From the NCBI RefSeq assembly GCF_001619955.1, contig NZ_LQQO01000010.1, positions 1 through 58,467 on the forward strand: 58,467 nucleotides of DNA, in the 5' to 3' direction. Under the pieces are notes generated by a model. It was not told where the DNA came from. It did no database searches and saw nothing but the letters and a program-made list of their open reading frames with translations. This document shows positions 19,183-29,175 of the stretch, piece by piece (the first letter of the stretch is position 1; each line of letters begins with the position of its first letter). Both the position numbers and the translations under genes were made by a program. The DNA is from Sphingomonas hankookensis (GTDB lineage Bacteria > Pseudomonadota > Alphaproteobacteria > Sphingomonadales > Sphingomonadaceae).

Positions 19183-19756
19183 TGCAGGCGGCGACGACGA
19201 CCGGCGGCTGGGCAGCCGTGCGCTGCGCTGGGTCCGTGCGAACCTGCCGACCCGCGAATCGATCGAATCGATCCGCTTCCTGCGCCCCGTCGCGCACCGC
19301 GTCCTCGCCCCCGAACTCTGGCGCTTCACCCGCCGTTCGGTTCCCCGTGGCGTGGCACTCGGCATGTTCACCGGCATCCTGATCCCGCTGGGACAGATTC
19401 CCGCATCCGCCGTCCTTGCGCTTCCGCTGCGCGCAAACGTTCCGGCGGCGGCGCTGACCACCTTCTTCACCAACCCCATCACCACGCCGCTGCTGTTCAT
19501 CCTCTACTACAAGGTGGGCGCCTGGCTGCTCCACATCGACCGCGTGGTGCCGGGCGACCCGATCGGCGACGCGGTCGCCGCACCGCCCGGCTGGCTCGAA
19601 TGGCTGGTGGCAGAGGTCGGTCCGGCGACCGCGCTCGGCATGGTCGTATGCTCGGTCATCGGCGCGGTGCTGGGGTACGCGATCGCCGCGCTCGGCTGGC
19701 GGTGGTGGATCGCGGCGAAGTGGAAGCGGCGCGGGCATGGGCGATCCGCCATCTAA
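19148..19756 (+). CDS. DUF2062 family membrane protein
   Basis: This 202-residue protein starts at a GTG inside the end of smpB, overlapping it by 35 bases. It carries the DUF2062 pattern: a basic cytoplasmic lead ([19 protein letters not shown]), then [29 protein letters not shown], the [16 protein letters not shown] helix, and a final helix near 155-185. About three or four membrane segments are visible. The family is common in alphaproteobacteria and often adjacent to smpB or to lipid-related genes. Its function is not established. The overlap suggests translation coupled to smpB. Confidence 0.88.
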   Translation: MNREGCSATVADAGGDDDRRLGSRALRWVRANLPTRESIESIRFLRPVAHRVLAPELWRFTRRSVPRGVALGMFTGILIPLGQIPASAVLALPLRANVPAAALTTFFTNPITTPLLFILYYKVGAWLLHIDRVVPGDPIGDAVAAPPGWLEWLVAEVGPATALGMVVCSVIGAVLGYAIAALGWRWWIAAKWKRRGHGRSAI

Positions 19757-19760
19757 CCCT

Positions 19761-19880
19761 CCGTTCGGTTCGAGCAGCTTCGAGCTTGTCGAGAAGCGTC
19801 CGTCGAGAACTGCTTGTTTGCGGCAACCCCTTCTCGACTTCGGTTCTCGACAGGCTCGAACCTGCGCTCGAAGCAAACGG
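19761..19880. repeat. REP-like inverted element, GTTCGAGC family, copy D
   Basis: It starts CCGTTCGGTTCGAGCAG and ends CTCGAAGCAAACGG. It shares the TTCGAGC, GTCGAGAAG, GTTCTCGACAGGCTCGAACC order with the copy at 9271-9389. The arms are inverted, so the RNA could fold into a long hairpin. It follows the DUF2062 gene and may end its transcript. Confidence 0.75.
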
Positions 19881-19983
19881 ATTGGGAAGGAGCAAGGGAT
19901 CGCACCCAACCCAAGCTAGATATTGACGATCGATAAGCCCGGGTGCAGCATAACGTATCACCCGATACGAAGAGGCTTATTCG

Positions 19984-22047
19984 ATGCGGCGTAGTTTCGT
20001 CCTCACCACCCTGCTTGCGGCGTCGGCCCTGTCGGCCTGCGCGACCACGCCGCCACCGCAAACCGGCAATGCCGATCCGATCGCGGTAACCGAAACCGCC
20101 GCCCCCGCGCCCAAGCCCGAGATCGGCGATTTCGGCTTCGACGTCGCCGGCATGGACCGCAGCGTGAAGCCCGGCGACAATTTCTACAAATATGCCAACG
20201 GCACCTGGGAAAAGATCACGCCGATCCCGGCCGACAAGTCGAACTACGGCATGTTCACCGCATTGGACGACCTGTCGAAGTCGCGCACCCGCGAACTGCT
20301 CGACGCGGCGAAGGGTGATCCCAATTCGAAGATCGGCGTCGCCTATGCCACCTATCTCGACCAGGCCGCGATCGAGGCGAAGGGGCTGGCCCCGATCCAG
20401 CCGTGGCTGACCGAGATCAAGGGGCTTTCGTCGAAGGCCGGCTATGCCGCGCTGGCGGCCAAGGCGTCGCAGGCCGGCGTCGGTGCGCCCTTCAGCGCCT
20501 ATGTCGGCCCGGACGACAAGACCCCGACCGTCTATGCGCTGCAGACGTCGCAGGGCGGGCTCGGCATGCCCGACCGCGATTATTACCTGTCGACCGATGC
20601 GAAGCTGGTCGAACAGCGCAAGGCGTATCAGGCGCATCTCGCCAAGATGCTGACGCTGGCCGGCGAACCCAATGCCGCCGCCCGCGCTGCCGCGATCGTC
20701 GCGTTCGAGACGCAGATCGCCCGCGCGCACTGGACGCGGATCGAAAGCCGCGACGCGAACAAGACCTATAACAAGATGACCGTCGCCGACCTGCAGCGTC
20801 GCGCGCCGGGCTTCGACTTCGCGACCTATTTCCGCACGCTCGGTGCGAACACCCCCGACGTGATCGTCGCCCAGCCGACCGCCTTCACCGGCATGGCGAA
20901 GGTGATCGGCGCGGCGCCGCTCGCCGTGCTCAAGGACCAGCTGCTCGTCCGCTCGCTCGACGGGTTCGCCGGCGTCCTGCCGCAGGCGTTCGACCAGGAA
21001 AGCTTCACCTTCTACGGCACCGTCCTGTCGGGCACGCCGCAGCAGGAGGAGCGCTGGAAGCGCGCGGTCGACTTCACTTCGGAAGCGGTCGCCGACGATG
21101 TCAGCAAGGCCTATGTCGCCAAATTCTTCCCGCCCGCGACCAAGGCGGCGGCCGACGAACTGGTCCGCAACGTGACGGAGGCCATGGGGCGCCGGATCGA
21201 CAATCTCGACTGGATGGCGCCGGAGACCAAGGCGAAGGCGCGGGCGAAGCTCGCCGCCTTCACGCCCAAGATCGGCTATCCCGACCGGTGGCGCGACATG
21301 AGCGACCTGACGATCACGCCGGGAGACGCCTTCGGCAACATGTTGCGCGCGAACCAGTGGCAGCAGCGCTACAACGTGCAGCATCTGGGCAAGCCGATCC
21401 AGAAGTGGGAATGGTTCATGACCCCCATGACCGTGAACGCGTACGCGAACCCGGTGATGAACGAGATCGTATTCCCCGCCGCGATCCTGCAGCCGCCCTT
21501 CTTCGATCCGAACGCCGATCCGGCGGTCAATTACGGCGCGATCGGCGCGGTGATCGGCCACGAGATCAGCCACCATTTCGACGATCAGGGCCGCAAATAC
21601 GACGTCAATGGCAGCCTCACCGACTGGTGGACGCCGCAGGACGTGAAGCGCTTCGAGGAACGCACGGCGGCACTGGTCAAGCAGTATGACGCCTATGAAC
21701 CGCTGCCCGGCCTGCATGTGAAGGGCGAACTGACGCTCGGCGAAAACATCGCCGACCTCGCCGGCCTGACCGCCGCGTGGGACGCCTATACCCATGCCTA
21801 TCCGAACGATCAGAAGGTGATCGACGGCTTCGGCCCCGAACAGCGTTTCTACCTCGGCTGGGCGCAGGTGTGGCGGCGCAGCTACCGCGAGGCGAATCTG
21901 CGCCAGCGGCTGCTGACCGACCCGCACAGCCCCTCCGAACAGCGCGCCTGGGTCGTGCGCAACCTCGACCCCTGGTATCAGGGCTACAAGCCGGCGGCGG
22001 GCGAATATCTCTTCCTCGCCCCCGAACAGCGCGTCCGCATCTGGTAA
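19984..22047 (+). CDS. M13 family zinc metallopeptidase (PepO/neprilysin-like), lipoprotein
   Basis: This 687-residue enzyme begins with a lipoprotein signal (MRRSFVLTTLLAASALSAC, Cys19), then an acidic Pro/Ala linker, then the M13 fold. The zinc site is complete: HEISH at residues 526-530 and the third ligand Glu587 in GENIADLAG. The conserved NAYANP and the C-terminal WAQVWRRSYRE are present. Members are oligopeptidases of the envelope that act on peptides below about 5 kDa. The predicted location is the periplasmic or outer-membrane face. It stands alone between two REP regions. Confidence 0.94.
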   Translation: MRRSFVLTTLLAASALSACATTPPPQTGNADPIAVTETAAPAPKPEIGDFGFDVAGMDRSVKPGDNFYKYANGTWEKITPIPADKSNYGMFTALDDLSKSRTRELLDAAKGDPNSKIGVAYATYLDQAAIEAKGLAPIQPWLTEIKGLSSKAGYAALAAKASQAGVGAPFSAYVGPDDKTPTVYALQTSQGGLGMPDRDYYLSTDAKLVEQRKAYQAHLAKMLTLAGEPNAAARAAAIVAFETQIARAHWTRIESRDANKTYNKMTVADLQRRAPGFDFATYFRTLGANTPDVIVAQPTAFTGMAKVIGAAPLAVLKDQLLVRSLDGFAGVLPQAFDQESFTFYGTVLSGTPQQEERWKRAVDFTSEAVADDVSKAYVAKFFPPATKAAADELVRNVTEAMGRRIDNLDWMAPETKAKARAKLAAFTPKIGYPDRWRDMSDLTITPGDAFGNMLRANQWQQRYNVQHLGKPIQKWEWFMTPMTVNAYANPVMNEIVFPAAILQPPFFDPNADPAVNYGAIGAVIGHEISHHFDDQGRKYDVNGSLTDWWTPQDVKRFEERTAALVKQYDAYEPLPGLHVKGELTLGENIADLAGLTAAWDAYTHAYPNDQKVIDGFGPEQRFYLGWAQVWRRSYREANLRQRLLTDPHSPSEQRAWVVRNLDPWYQGYKPAAGEYLFLAPEQRVRIW

Positions 22048-22058
22048 GCGGACTGGCA

Positions 22059-22164
22059 CGTTCCATGACCGTACCCCGGCGAAGGCCGGGGGCCAGTTAC
22101 GGAACATGCGTTTGTTCCTCACGACCGTAACCCAACTGAACCCCGGCCTCCGCCGGAGTACGGG
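22059..22164. repeat. REP-like inverted pair, CCCCGGC family
   Basis: Arm one runs CCGTACCCCGGCGAAGGCCG and continues GGGGCCAGTTACGG. Arm two, from 22126, is an inverted, slightly diverged copy (CGTAACCCAACTGAACCCCG, CCTCCGCCGGAGTACGGG). Each arm is itself a hairpin. Confidence 0.65.
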
Positions 22165-22194
22165 AATGGGGCGGGGCGATACCTCACCTCCCTC

Positions 22195-22280
22195 CGTCAC
22201 CCCGGGCTTGACCCGGGGTCCCGCTTCTTATTCTCGACCGTCGAAAGAAAGCGGGACCCCGGATCAAGTCCGGGGTGACG
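22195..22280. repeat. long inverted repeat, CCGGGGTGACG family
   Basis: The left arm CGTCACCCCGGGCTTGACCC continues to GGGGTCCCGCTT. The right arm from 22250 reads AAGCGGGACCCCGGATCAAG then TCCGGGGTGACG. The arms are near-perfect inverted copies around a 26-base centre. Such elements are dispersed through many alphaproteobacterial genomes. Confidence 0.7.
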
Positions 22281-22451
22281 AGATAGTGCGGCGATCCTGT
22301 CTTCCTCAAACCTCGTTCCGCCTGCCCGGGGGTACGGATAGCGAAGCGCACGCCCACACGACCCACCAAACCCTACCCGATCGCGCCCCTACGTCCGATC
22401 ACCCGAACCGCCGCTTGACGCCGCCCCCCCAAGCGCCGCAACAGCTTCGAC

Positions 22452-24839
22452 ATGCTGTCGAAATCCCCGTCCGCCTCTTCGCCGGTCCTGCCGCTCGCCA
22501 TCGCGCTGGTCGCCGGGGCCATCGCGGCCGGGATCATCCTGTGGACGATCGGCAGCCTGCCCGTGGCGATCGGCTTCGTCGCGGCGGCGGTCGTGTTGGC
22601 CGGCGTTGCGCTGGGCGTCCGCCACTGGACCGGATCGGCTGAAGCCACGGAGCCGGTGGTCGACTGGTCGCTGGCGCAGACGCTCGCCTCGGTCAGCCCG
22701 CACGCGCTCGCCGTCACCGACCGCGCCGGCCGCCTCGTCTGCGCCAACGACCGCTATGCCGCGCTGTTCGGCGGCTATCCGACTCCGCCCGGCGTGCTGG
22801 GCGATGGCGTCGATGCCAGCGCGCTGGCCGGCGCCGCCCGGTCGGCGTGGCGCGACGGCGATGCCAGGGTCACCGTGCGACAGGGCGACGCCCCGCTGGT
22901 CGCGACGCTCGCCCGCGCCGGGGAAGCGATGCTCGTCTGGCGTTTCGAAGGCGGACAGGCGATCGCCGAGGCGGTGACGATGCGCGCGATGATCGCGGGC
23001 GATGTCGGCGAACGGCTGGGCGGGGCGGGGGTGATGGTCGCGCTCCTGAGCGCCGATGGCCGTATCCGCGCCGCCAACCGCGTCTTCCGCGCCCGCGCCG
23101 TCGGCAACGAGGACGCCACGATCGAGGGCCGCGATTTCGCCCGTTTCCTCGTCACCGACAGCCGCGGCCGCGTCCGTTTCGAACGCGAAGGGCTGGGCGG
23201 CGACCCGCTTCGCATCGTGCAGGTGCCGTTCGTCGACGATCCCGACGGCCCGATGCTGGTCGCGATGCTGGACGAGGAAGAGGCGCCCGTCGGGCTGATG
23301 CCGATCGCCGCGCCGGGATCGGCGGCGCAGGTCCGCGCGCTCGTCTCGCTGCTGCCGGTCGGCATGGCGCTAGTCGATCGCGACGGCCGCTTCCTGCACA
23401 TGAACGACGCCTTCGTCCGCGCGACCGGCGTCAATCCGGTCGCGCCGCCGCTCTATCCCGGCGACCTGGTGGTGCGCGAGGACAAGGCCGCGCTCGCCGA
23501 TGCCGTCCGCCGCTTCGCCGGCGGGGCGCAGCACAGTGCCGACATGGCGGTCCGCCTCAACGACCGGTCGGAGGAGCCGATCGCGCTGTCGATCGCCGGT
23601 GCGCGCGGGCTGGGCGAAGCCGCCGTCGTCCTCTCGCTGCGCGATACCGGCGAGGAGGGCAAACTCAAGCGGCAGGTGGCGCAGGCGACCAAGATGCAGG
23701 CGGTCGGCCAGCTCGCCGGCGGCGTCGCGCATGATTTCAACAACATCCTGACCGCGATCATCGGCCATTGCGACCTGATGCTTATGCGCCATTCGCCCGG
23801 CGACAGCGACTATGACGACATCCAGCAGATCCGCGCCAATTCGAACCGCGCCGCCAGCCTGACCCGCCAGCTGCTCGCCTTCTCGCGCCAGCAGACGCTG
23901 CGCCCGCAGGTGCTGCAGCTGCCCGACGTGATTTCGGAGGTGTCGAACCTCCTGAAGCGCCTGCTCGGCGAGACCGTCCAGCTGGTCGTCAACCATGGTC
24001 GCGGGCTGGGCTCGGTCCGCGCCGATCCGGGCCAGCTCGAACAGGTCGTCGTCAACCTCGCGGTCAATGCCCGCGACGCGATGCTCTCGCAGGGCGGCAA
24101 CCGCAACGTGCTGACCATCGAGACGCTGGCGACCAGCGCGCAGGAAGTCCGCGCGATGGACGACGACGTGCTGCCGGTCGGCGATTATGTGACGCTGAAG
24201 GTATCCGACACCGGCACCGGTATCCCCGCCGACGTGCTGCCCAAGATCTTCGAACCCTTCTTCACGACCAAGGAAGTGGGGAAGGGCACCGGCCTCGGCC
24301 TGTCGACCGTCTATGGCATCATCAAGCAGTCGGGCGGCTATATCTTTGCCGAATCGCGTCCGGGACAGGGGTCGACCTTCACCATCCACCTGCCGGTCCA
24401 CGCCGCCGCCGCCGAACCGCCGCGCCTTGGCACCAATCCCAAGCTCAAGAGCGAGCCGACCGAGCCGGCCTGGGGATCGGGCACGATCCTGCTGGTCGAG
24501 GACGAGGACATGGTCCGCGCCATCGCCGAACGCGCGCTGGCGCGGCAGGGCTATACCGTCATGACCGCCGAACATGGCGAGGCCGCGCTCGAACTACTCG
24601 CCGACCGGCCGCATATCGACCTGCTGATCTCCGACGTCGTCATGCCGACGATGGACGGCCCGACGATGGTCCGCCATGTCCGCAAGGTCTATCCGACGCT
24701 GCCGATCCTGTTCATGTCGGGCTATGCCGAGGAACAGTTGCGACGGTCGATTGATCTGGATCAGGTTTCTTTCCTCCCGAAACCCTTTTCGGTACAGCAA
24801 CTGGCGACGGCGGCGCGCGATGCGTTGGCAAAGTCCTGA
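22452..24839 (+). CDS. cckA: CckA-type hybrid histidine kinase (cell-cycle phosphorelay)
   Basis: This 795-residue protein has two N-terminal membrane helices (about 12-32 and 38-58) and PAS-like sensor regions (about 70-400). A HisKA domain follows with phosphoacceptor His427 in [17 protein letters not shown], then HATPase ([23 protein letters not shown]) and a receiver with phospho-Asp728 in [13 protein letters not shown]. The order, the [16 protein letters not shown] wording and the single copy near recA match CckA. CckA phosphorylates ChpT and through it CtrA and CpdR to control division and, in many alphaproteobacteria, motility. No chpT is in the window. The region between M13 and this gene holds repeats only. 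Confidence 0.9.
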   Translation: MLSKSPSASSPVLPLAIALVAGAIAAGIILWTIGSLPVAIGFVAAAVVLAGVALGVRHWTGSAEATEPVVDWSLAQTLASVSPHALAVTDRAGRLVCANDRYAALFGGYPTPPGVLGDGVDASALAGAARSAWRDGDARVTVRQGDAPLVATLARAGEAMLVWRFEGGQAIAEAVTMRAMIAGDVGERLGGAGVMVALLSADGRIRAANRVFRARAVGNEDATIEGRDFARFLVTDSRGRVRFEREGLGGDPLRIVQVPFVDDPDGPMLVAMLDEEEAPVGLMPIAAPGSAAQVRALVSLLPVGMALVDRDGRFLHMNDAFVRATGVNPVAPPLYPGDLVVREDKAALADAVRRFAGGAQHSADMAVRLNDRSEEPIALSIAGARGLGEAAVVLSLRDTGEEGKLKRQVAQATKMQAVGQLAGGVAHDFNNILTAIIGHCDLMLMRHSPGDSDYDDIQQIRANSNRAASLTRQLLAFSRQQTLRPQVLQLPDVISEVSNLLKRLLGETVQLVVNHGRGLGSVRADPGQLEQVVVNLAVNARDAMLSQGGNRNVLTIETLATSAQEVRAMDDDVLPVGDYVTLKVSDTGTGIPADVLPKIFEPFFTTKEVGKGTGLGLSTVYGIIKQSGGYIFAESRPGQGSTFTIHLPVHAAAAEPPRLGTNPKLKSEPTEPAWGSGTILLVEDEDMVRAIAERALARQGYTVMTAEHGEAALELLADRPHIDLLISDVVMPTMDGPTMVRHVRKVYPTLPILFMSGYAEEQLRRSIDLDQVSFLPKPFSVQQLATAARDALAKS

Positions 24840-24896
24840 CCGGCGCGACGAAATCGGTTGCGGCGTTCCCGCTTTGACCGCTAAGGGTCGGCGCGT

Positions 24897-25250
24897 ATGA
24901 CGTCGCCTGCGCGTATCCTCCTGGTTGAGGACGAACCCCTGATCGCCATGATGCTCGAGGATTTCCTCGACATGCTCGGCCGCACCGTCGCCGGGACCGC
25001 CGACAGCGTGGCGTCCGCCGTGTCGGCGATCGACCAGGGTGGCATCGACGGCGCGATCCTCGACGTGCATCTGCGCGGCGGGGAAAAGAGCTGGCCGGTG
25101 GCGGACAAGCTGGCGGCGGCGGGCATCCCGTTCGTGCTGGCGACCGGCGGGTCGGGCGACACGATCGAACCGGCGCACCGCGACCGCCCGGTCCTGTCGA
25201 AGCCGTTCACGATGGACGCGGTCGAGCAGGCGCTGAACGACCTGGGGTGA
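24897..25250 (+). CDS. single-domain response regulator (receiver only)
   Basis: This 117-residue protein is one receiver domain. The acidic pocket is EDE at residues 11-13, the phosphoacceptor is Asp56 in GAILDVHLRGG, and the conserved lysine lies in VLSKPF near the end. It has no output domain, so it probably acts through protein contact, as a phosphate sink, or in a phosphorelay. It begins 57 bases after cckA on the same strand and may be a partner of that kinase or of the HisKA_2 kinase near 8 kb, but the sequence does not settle this. Confidence 0.88.
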   Translation: MTSPARILLVEDEPLIAMMLEDFLDMLGRTVAGTADSVASAVSAIDQGGIDGAILDVHLRGGEKSWPVADKLAAAGIPFVLATGGSGDTIEPAHRDRPVLSKPFTMDAVEQALNDLG

Positions 25251-25313
25251 TCTGGGGCGTCGAGTTGGCGACGACCCATTGACACATCCTGGTGGGACAG
25301 CGAGCATGATACC

Positions 25314-26501
25314 ATGCTGTCCTCGATCCTGCTGGTGGCCGCACAGACGACCGTCCCGCCTACAGTCGTTCCGACCGAAGAGATCGTCGTCGTCGGTCAC
25401 CGCGCGACGGATGCACTGGCAGCCTGCCTGTCGCGCCAATGCCCGCCGGCCGAGGATGTAGAGGCTTCACTGCAAGCGTCGGTTGAGATGTTCTCCGGCG
25501 GACAATATGCCAAGGCCCGGCATACGCTGCTGCGGTCCATCGCGCGTAACCGCCGTCATGCCGCTCAACTGCCCGGACCGGTTTCCAGTCTGTATGCAAC
25601 GCTCGCTACTGTCGCGGAACATGAGGGGTATCAGCGGGAATGGGTTTCCGCGTCGCGCAGCAACGTACAGGTTCTTCGCAAATATATGGGCGAGGACAAC
25701 CCTTCGACATTGGTCGAGGAGATGGGCTTCGCCCGTGATCTGGTGGAAAACGGAAATGTCTCCACCGCATCCGGTATCCTGACCAAGGTTCAGCGCCTGG
25801 CGCTGAATACCGGAAAGAAGGATCTCGCAGCAGGAGCCACGTTCCGCCGGGCGTGGCTGGAAATGGGGTCGGGCAACGAGAAGCGCGCGATTCAACTGAT
25901 GGACGAAGCCGTTGCGATCGCCGGCCCGGCCAACCGCGCCATGGCCGATCTGCGCGCGATATTCGTGGCGCGCATCGCCCTGCGCAAGGGGGATGCCGGT
26001 GCGATCGATGCGCTCGCCGCACGGCTCCGCCAGTCGGCTGTCGCCCGTCCGATGCTATTGTCTTCGCGACCGGTGGAGGACGTCAACGCCCCCGATGGTA
26101 TGATTTCCAACGGGGCGGCGAATGGCGATATCGCATTGGCGGATGTGGGATACTGGATTCGGCCGGACGGACGAACCGCGGATGCGGAGATATTGACCCC
26201 GTCCGGACTGGGTCGATGGGAACGTGCCGTGCTGCAACAGGTCCGCGAACGGCGGTATATTCCGTTGGATGTACCCTCGGGGCATCCCGGCATTTACCGG
26301 ATTGACCGTTTCACGATCCGATCGACCTTCAACTTCGTAACCGGTACGCGCATCGCGCAACGGTCGGGGCCGGCAACCACGCACATCGTCGACCTGACGG
26401 AGACCGAAGCGATGAGCGCCGCGCAGAAGCGCCGGGTCGCGGAGGCAGCCACGGCACCGGCAGCAGACCAGATCGCCCCGGTCGGCTCGCCGATGCAATA
26501 G
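25314..26501 (+). CDS. secreted hypothetical protein with TPR-like repeats and a TonB-C-like tail
   Basis: This 395-residue protein starts with a short hydrophobic stretch (MLSSILLVAAQ) and then EEIVVVGHR, a phrase common in sphingomonad exported proteins. Residues about 50-250 form helical hairpins resembling TPRs (SVEMFSGGQYAKARHTLLRS and repeats at about 34-40 residue spacing). The C-terminal part (about 275-330), with GYWIRPDGRTADAEILTPSG followed by an Arg-rich turn and RRYIP, resembles the TonB C-terminal fold used in many envelope proteins. A periplasmic location is likely. No specific function can be assigned, and it is probably its own transcription unit. Confidence 0.6.
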   Translation: MLSSILLVAAQTTVPPTVVPTEEIVVVGHRATDALAACLSRQCPPAEDVEASLQASVEMFSGGQYAKARHTLLRSIARNRRHAAQLPGPVSSLYATLATVAEHEGYQREWVSASRSNVQVLRKYMGEDNPSTLVEEMGFARDLVENGNVSTASGILTKVQRLALNTGKKDLAAGATFRRAWLEMGSGNEKRAIQLMDEAVAIAGPANRAMADLRAIFVARIALRKGDAGAIDALAARLRQSAVARPMLLSSRPVEDVNAPDGMISNGAANGDIALADVGYWIRPDGRTADAEILTPSGLGRWERAVLQQVRERRYIPLDVPSGHPGIYRIDRFTIRSTFNFVTGTRIAQRSGPATTHIVDLTETEAMSAAQKRRVAEAATAPAADQIAPVGSPMQ

Positions 26502-26530
26502 GCGCCACGGCACGGGGGAAGAAGAGCCAC

Positions 26531-27037
26531 TCAATGCTCCACCATCCCGCCCTCTGGCAGCCGCTCGCGCACTTCTGCCGCGATCGGCTGCACCAGGTTG
26601 CATTGTCGCGCCGACACGATCTTCGCGCCCCGCCGTACGACCAAGCCCGAGTCCGCCTTCGGATGGTTCAGCCCGTCCGCCCCGAACCCGGTCCGCACGA
26701 TCCGATCGAACAGCGTGTAGGAATGACCCTTGTTGCGCGCGGTAACCTGCAACTCGCCCCCGCCCGAATAGCCGGTGCTCGCCCAGTACAGGTCGGACGC
26801 GACCAGTTCGATCCGCCCGGGTTGGCCATAGCGATAGACCGATGTCTTGCCCTGCGAACAAATCGACACGCGCTTGCGGCCGATCGTGCAGACGGCCAGC
26901 GGCGTTTCCGCTGGCGTGCAAAGCGAAGCGTCGCTGTCGTCAAGCGGTGTTCACGATGCCGGTAATGGCCCGGTCGCCGCAGTGGACAGCAGTCCGCCGA
27001 TCCCAGTCGCCAGCGCCAGCCATGTCCGTGTCGTCAT
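26531..27037 (-). pseudogene. small secreted protein gene interrupted by TGA after the signal peptide
   Basis: A strong ribosome binding site (AAGGAGG, read on the minus strand near 27048) precedes the ATG at 27037, which encodes a clean signal peptide (MTTRTWLALATGIGGLLSTA). After 28 codons an in-frame TGA (26953-26951) stops translation. The same frame then stays open for 140 codons to 26531 and reads as a Cys-containing mature domain (SLCTPAETPLAVCTIGRKR, then YRYGQPGRIELVAS), a pattern typical of short sphingomonad periplasmic proteins. Translation restarting at the GTG at 26869 would give a protein with no export signal. The simplest reading is a single-base nonsense mutation or a sequencing error. 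The function of the intact protein is unknown. Confidence 0.72.
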
Positions 27038-27130
27038 GTCGCTCTCCCTCCTTGGTGGCCCATCGTCTTTCTTGATGGCGGCACGGTCTACCAGCACCAC
27101 GATCGCGTTTATCGCCGAAGCGAACAACTC

Positions 27131-27159
27131 TTGCGGAATGGGAACAAAACGAATACATG
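27131..27159 (+). promoter_or_regulatory. candidate recA promoter with degenerate SOS-like site
   Basis: TTGCGG (27131-27136) and TACATG (27154-27159) are spaced by 17 bases. Between them GAAC-N7-ATAC (27142-27156) is a partial match to the alphaproteobacterial LexA box GAAC-N7-GAAC. Only one half-site is exact, so LexA control is uncertain. Confidence 0.3.
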
Positions 27160-27218
27160 CAAATCCAACAAAGGCGCGTTGAACCCTCGACGCGGTTGCT
27201 CTACTCGAAAGGCTGGAC

Positions 27219-28313
27219 ATGGCGGCAAATCTGAAGGCGGTCGATAGCAAGATGGCGGCAGCGAACGACAAGGCGGCGGGCGAACGGCAAAAGGCGCTCG
27301 ACGCCGCGCTGGCGCAGATCGACCGGGCATTCGGCAAGGGTTCGGCGATGAAGCTGGGCCAGAAGGAAGCGATGCAGGTCGAGGCGATCTCGACCGGGTC
27401 GCTCGGCCTCGACATCGCACTCGGCGTCGGCGGCCTTCCGCGCGGGCGCGTGATCGAAGTGTACGGGCCGGAAAGCTCGGGCAAGACGACGCTCGCGCTG
27501 CATGTGATCGCCGAGGCGCAGAAGAATGGCGGCACCGCCGCGTTCGTCGACGCCGAACACGCGCTCGACCCGGTCTATGCGAAGAAGCTGGGCGTCAACA
27601 TCGACGAACTGATCGTGTCGCAGCCCGATACCGGCGAACAGGCGCTCGAAATCACCGATACGCTGGTCCGTTCGAACGCGATCGACGTGCTGGTGGTTGA
27701 TTCGGTCGCAGCGCTCGTGCCGCGCGCGGAAATCGAGGGCGAGATGGGCGACAGCCATGTCGGCCTGCAGGCGCGCCTGATGTCGCAGAGCTTGCGCAAG
27801 CTGACCGGATCGATCAGCCGTTCGCGCTGCATGGTGATCTTCATCAACCAGCTGCGCATGAAGATCGGCGTGATGTACGGCAACCCGGAAACCACGACCG
27901 GCGGCAACGCGCTGAAATTCTACGCCTCGGTCCGGCTCGACATCCGTCGCACCGGCCAGATCAAGGACCGTGACGAGATCATCGGCAACGCGACCCGCGT
28001 GAAGGTGGTGAAGAACAAGGTCGCGCCTCCGTTCAAGCAGGTCGAATTCGACATCATGTACGGGCAGGGTATCTCGAAGATCGGCGAGATCCTCGACCTG
28101 GGCGTGAAGGCCGGCCTCGTCGAGAAATCGGGCGCGTGGTTCAGCTATGACAGCGTGCGGATCGGGCAGGGGCGTGAGAACGCCAAGACCTTCCTGACCG
28201 AACATCCGGAACTGCGCGACAAGCTGGAGGCCTCGATCCGGCAGCGGACCGAAAAGGTGGCCGAGGAAATGATGACCGGTCCCGATGCCGAGGATGGCGA
28301 CGACGACATGTGA
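27219..28313 (+). CDS. recA: recombinase RecA
   Basis: This 364-residue protein has the full RecA fold. Walker A is GPESSGKTT at residues 83-91, preceded by [20 protein letters not shown]. Further signatures are DAEHALDP, the [15 protein letters not shown]alker B region, and the L2 region [14 protein letters not shown]. The acidic C-terminal tail ends in DAEDGDDDM. It binds single-stranded DNA and ATP, drives strand exchange and activates LexA self-cleavage. The N terminus is about 15 residues longer than E. coli RecA, usual in alphaproteobacteria. A hairpin terminator follows the stop. Confidence 0.98.
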   Translation: MAANLKAVDSKMAAANDKAAGERQKALDAALAQIDRAFGKGSAMKLGQKEAMQVEAISTGSLGLDIALGVGGLPRGRVIEVYGPESSGKTTLALHVIAEAQKNGGTAAFVDAEHALDPVYAKKLGVNIDELIVSQPDTGEQALEITDTLVRSNAIDVLVVDSVAALVPRAEIEGEMGDSHVGLQARLMSQSLRKLTGSISRSRCMVIFINQLRMKIGVMYGNPETTTGGNALKFYASVRLDIRRTGQIKDRDEIIGNATRVKVVKNKVAPPFKQVEFDIMYGQGISKIGEILDLGVKAGLVEKSGAWFSYDSVRIGQGRENAKTFLTEHPELRDKLEASIRQRTEKVAEEMMTGPDAEDGDDDM

Positions 28314-28318
28314 ACCAA

Positions 28319-28346
28319 CATCGGGCGGCCAAGGTGCCGCCCGATG
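28319..28346 (+). terminator. hairpin terminator after recA
   Basis: An 11-base-pair perfect stem (CATCGGGCGGC at 28319-28329 with GCCGCCCGATG at 28336-28346) encloses a six-base loop. The following GCTGTTTGTGG has only a short T run, so termination may be partial. It begins six bases after the recA stop. Confidence 0.7.
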
Positions 28347-28530
28347 GCTGTTTGTGGCAGGCTAAGTAGTTGTAAAATAGCTTTATTTGCGCAGGGGCGG
28401 GGACGCCGCAAACATACGAAATCCGTAACCTTCGCCAACTTCCGCGCCGCCGTTCGTCCGATCCGCTGCAACCGATCGCGGCCTGTCGCATTGCCTGCCT
28501 CATGTTCCGCAACGCCTTGGGAATTCAGCG

Positions 28531-29175
28531 ATGATCGTCGTCCACCACCTCGAAAATTCCCGGTCGCAGCGGGTGCTCTGGCTGCTGGAGGAACTGGGCC
28601 TTCCCTATGCGGTGAAGCGCTATGAGCGGAACAAGGCGACGATGCTCGCACCGCCGGAACTGCGCCGCGTCCATCCGCTGGGCAAGTCGCCGGTGATCGA
28701 AGACAGCGACGCCGGCAGCGCCGGGGGATCGCTGGTCGTCGCCGAAACCGGGGCGATCGTCGAATATCTGGTCGAAAAGGCCGATGGCCGGCTGGGCATG
28801 CCCGTGCATCGCCGCAACGCGCTGCACTACCGCCATTTCCTGCACTATGCCGAAGGCTCGCTGATGCCGCCGCTGCTGGTCAAGCTGGTGCTCGGCCGCG
28901 TGCCGTTGCTGGGCAAGGCCGCGCAGAAGAAGGTGCAGCCGATGATCGACGTCCATCTCGACTATGTCGAACAGCACCTCGCCAGCCATGACTGGTTCGC
29001 CGGCGACGCGATGACCGCCGCCGACGTGATGATGAGCTTCCCGCTGGAGGCCGCCCGCAATCGCGCCGGGCTCGACGGTTCGCGCCCGCACATCATCGCC
29101 TGGCTCGACCGCATCCATGCTCGCCCGGCCTATCGCGCCGCGCTCGCCGCCGGCGGGGCCTATGCCTATGCCTGA
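28531..29175 (+). CDS. glutathione S-transferase family protein
   Basis: This 214-residue protein has the cytosolic GST layout. Residues 1-85 form the thioredoxin-like domain with SRSQRVLWLLEELGLPY at the glutathione-site helix, a cis-Pro region (GKSPVIED) and AETGAIVEYL. Residues 95-210 form the all-helical domain with the folding motif MTAADVMMSFPLE. The absence of a Cys at the usual position suggests a Ser-type active site at Ser10 or Ser12. It converges with the hydrolase gene and overlaps its end by 10 bases. The substrate is unknown; no catabolic cluster is nearby. Confidence 0.9.
   Translation: MIVVHHLENSRSQRVLWLLEELGLPYAVKRYERNKATMLAPPELRRVHPLGKSPVIEDSDAGSAGGSLVVAETGAIVEYLVEKADGRLGMPVHRRNALHYRHFLHYAEGSLMPPLLVKLVLGRVPLLGKAAQKKVQPMIDVHLDYVEQHLASHDWFAGDAMTAADVMMSFPLEAARNRAGLDGSRPHIIAWLDRIHARPAYRAALAAGGAYAYA

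Noticed and set aside
26951..26953. Selenocysteine insertion at the in-frame TGA
   Set aside because: The TGA falls directly after the signal peptide where no redox residue is expected, no conserved selenoprotein family is matched, and a nonsense mutation is simpler.
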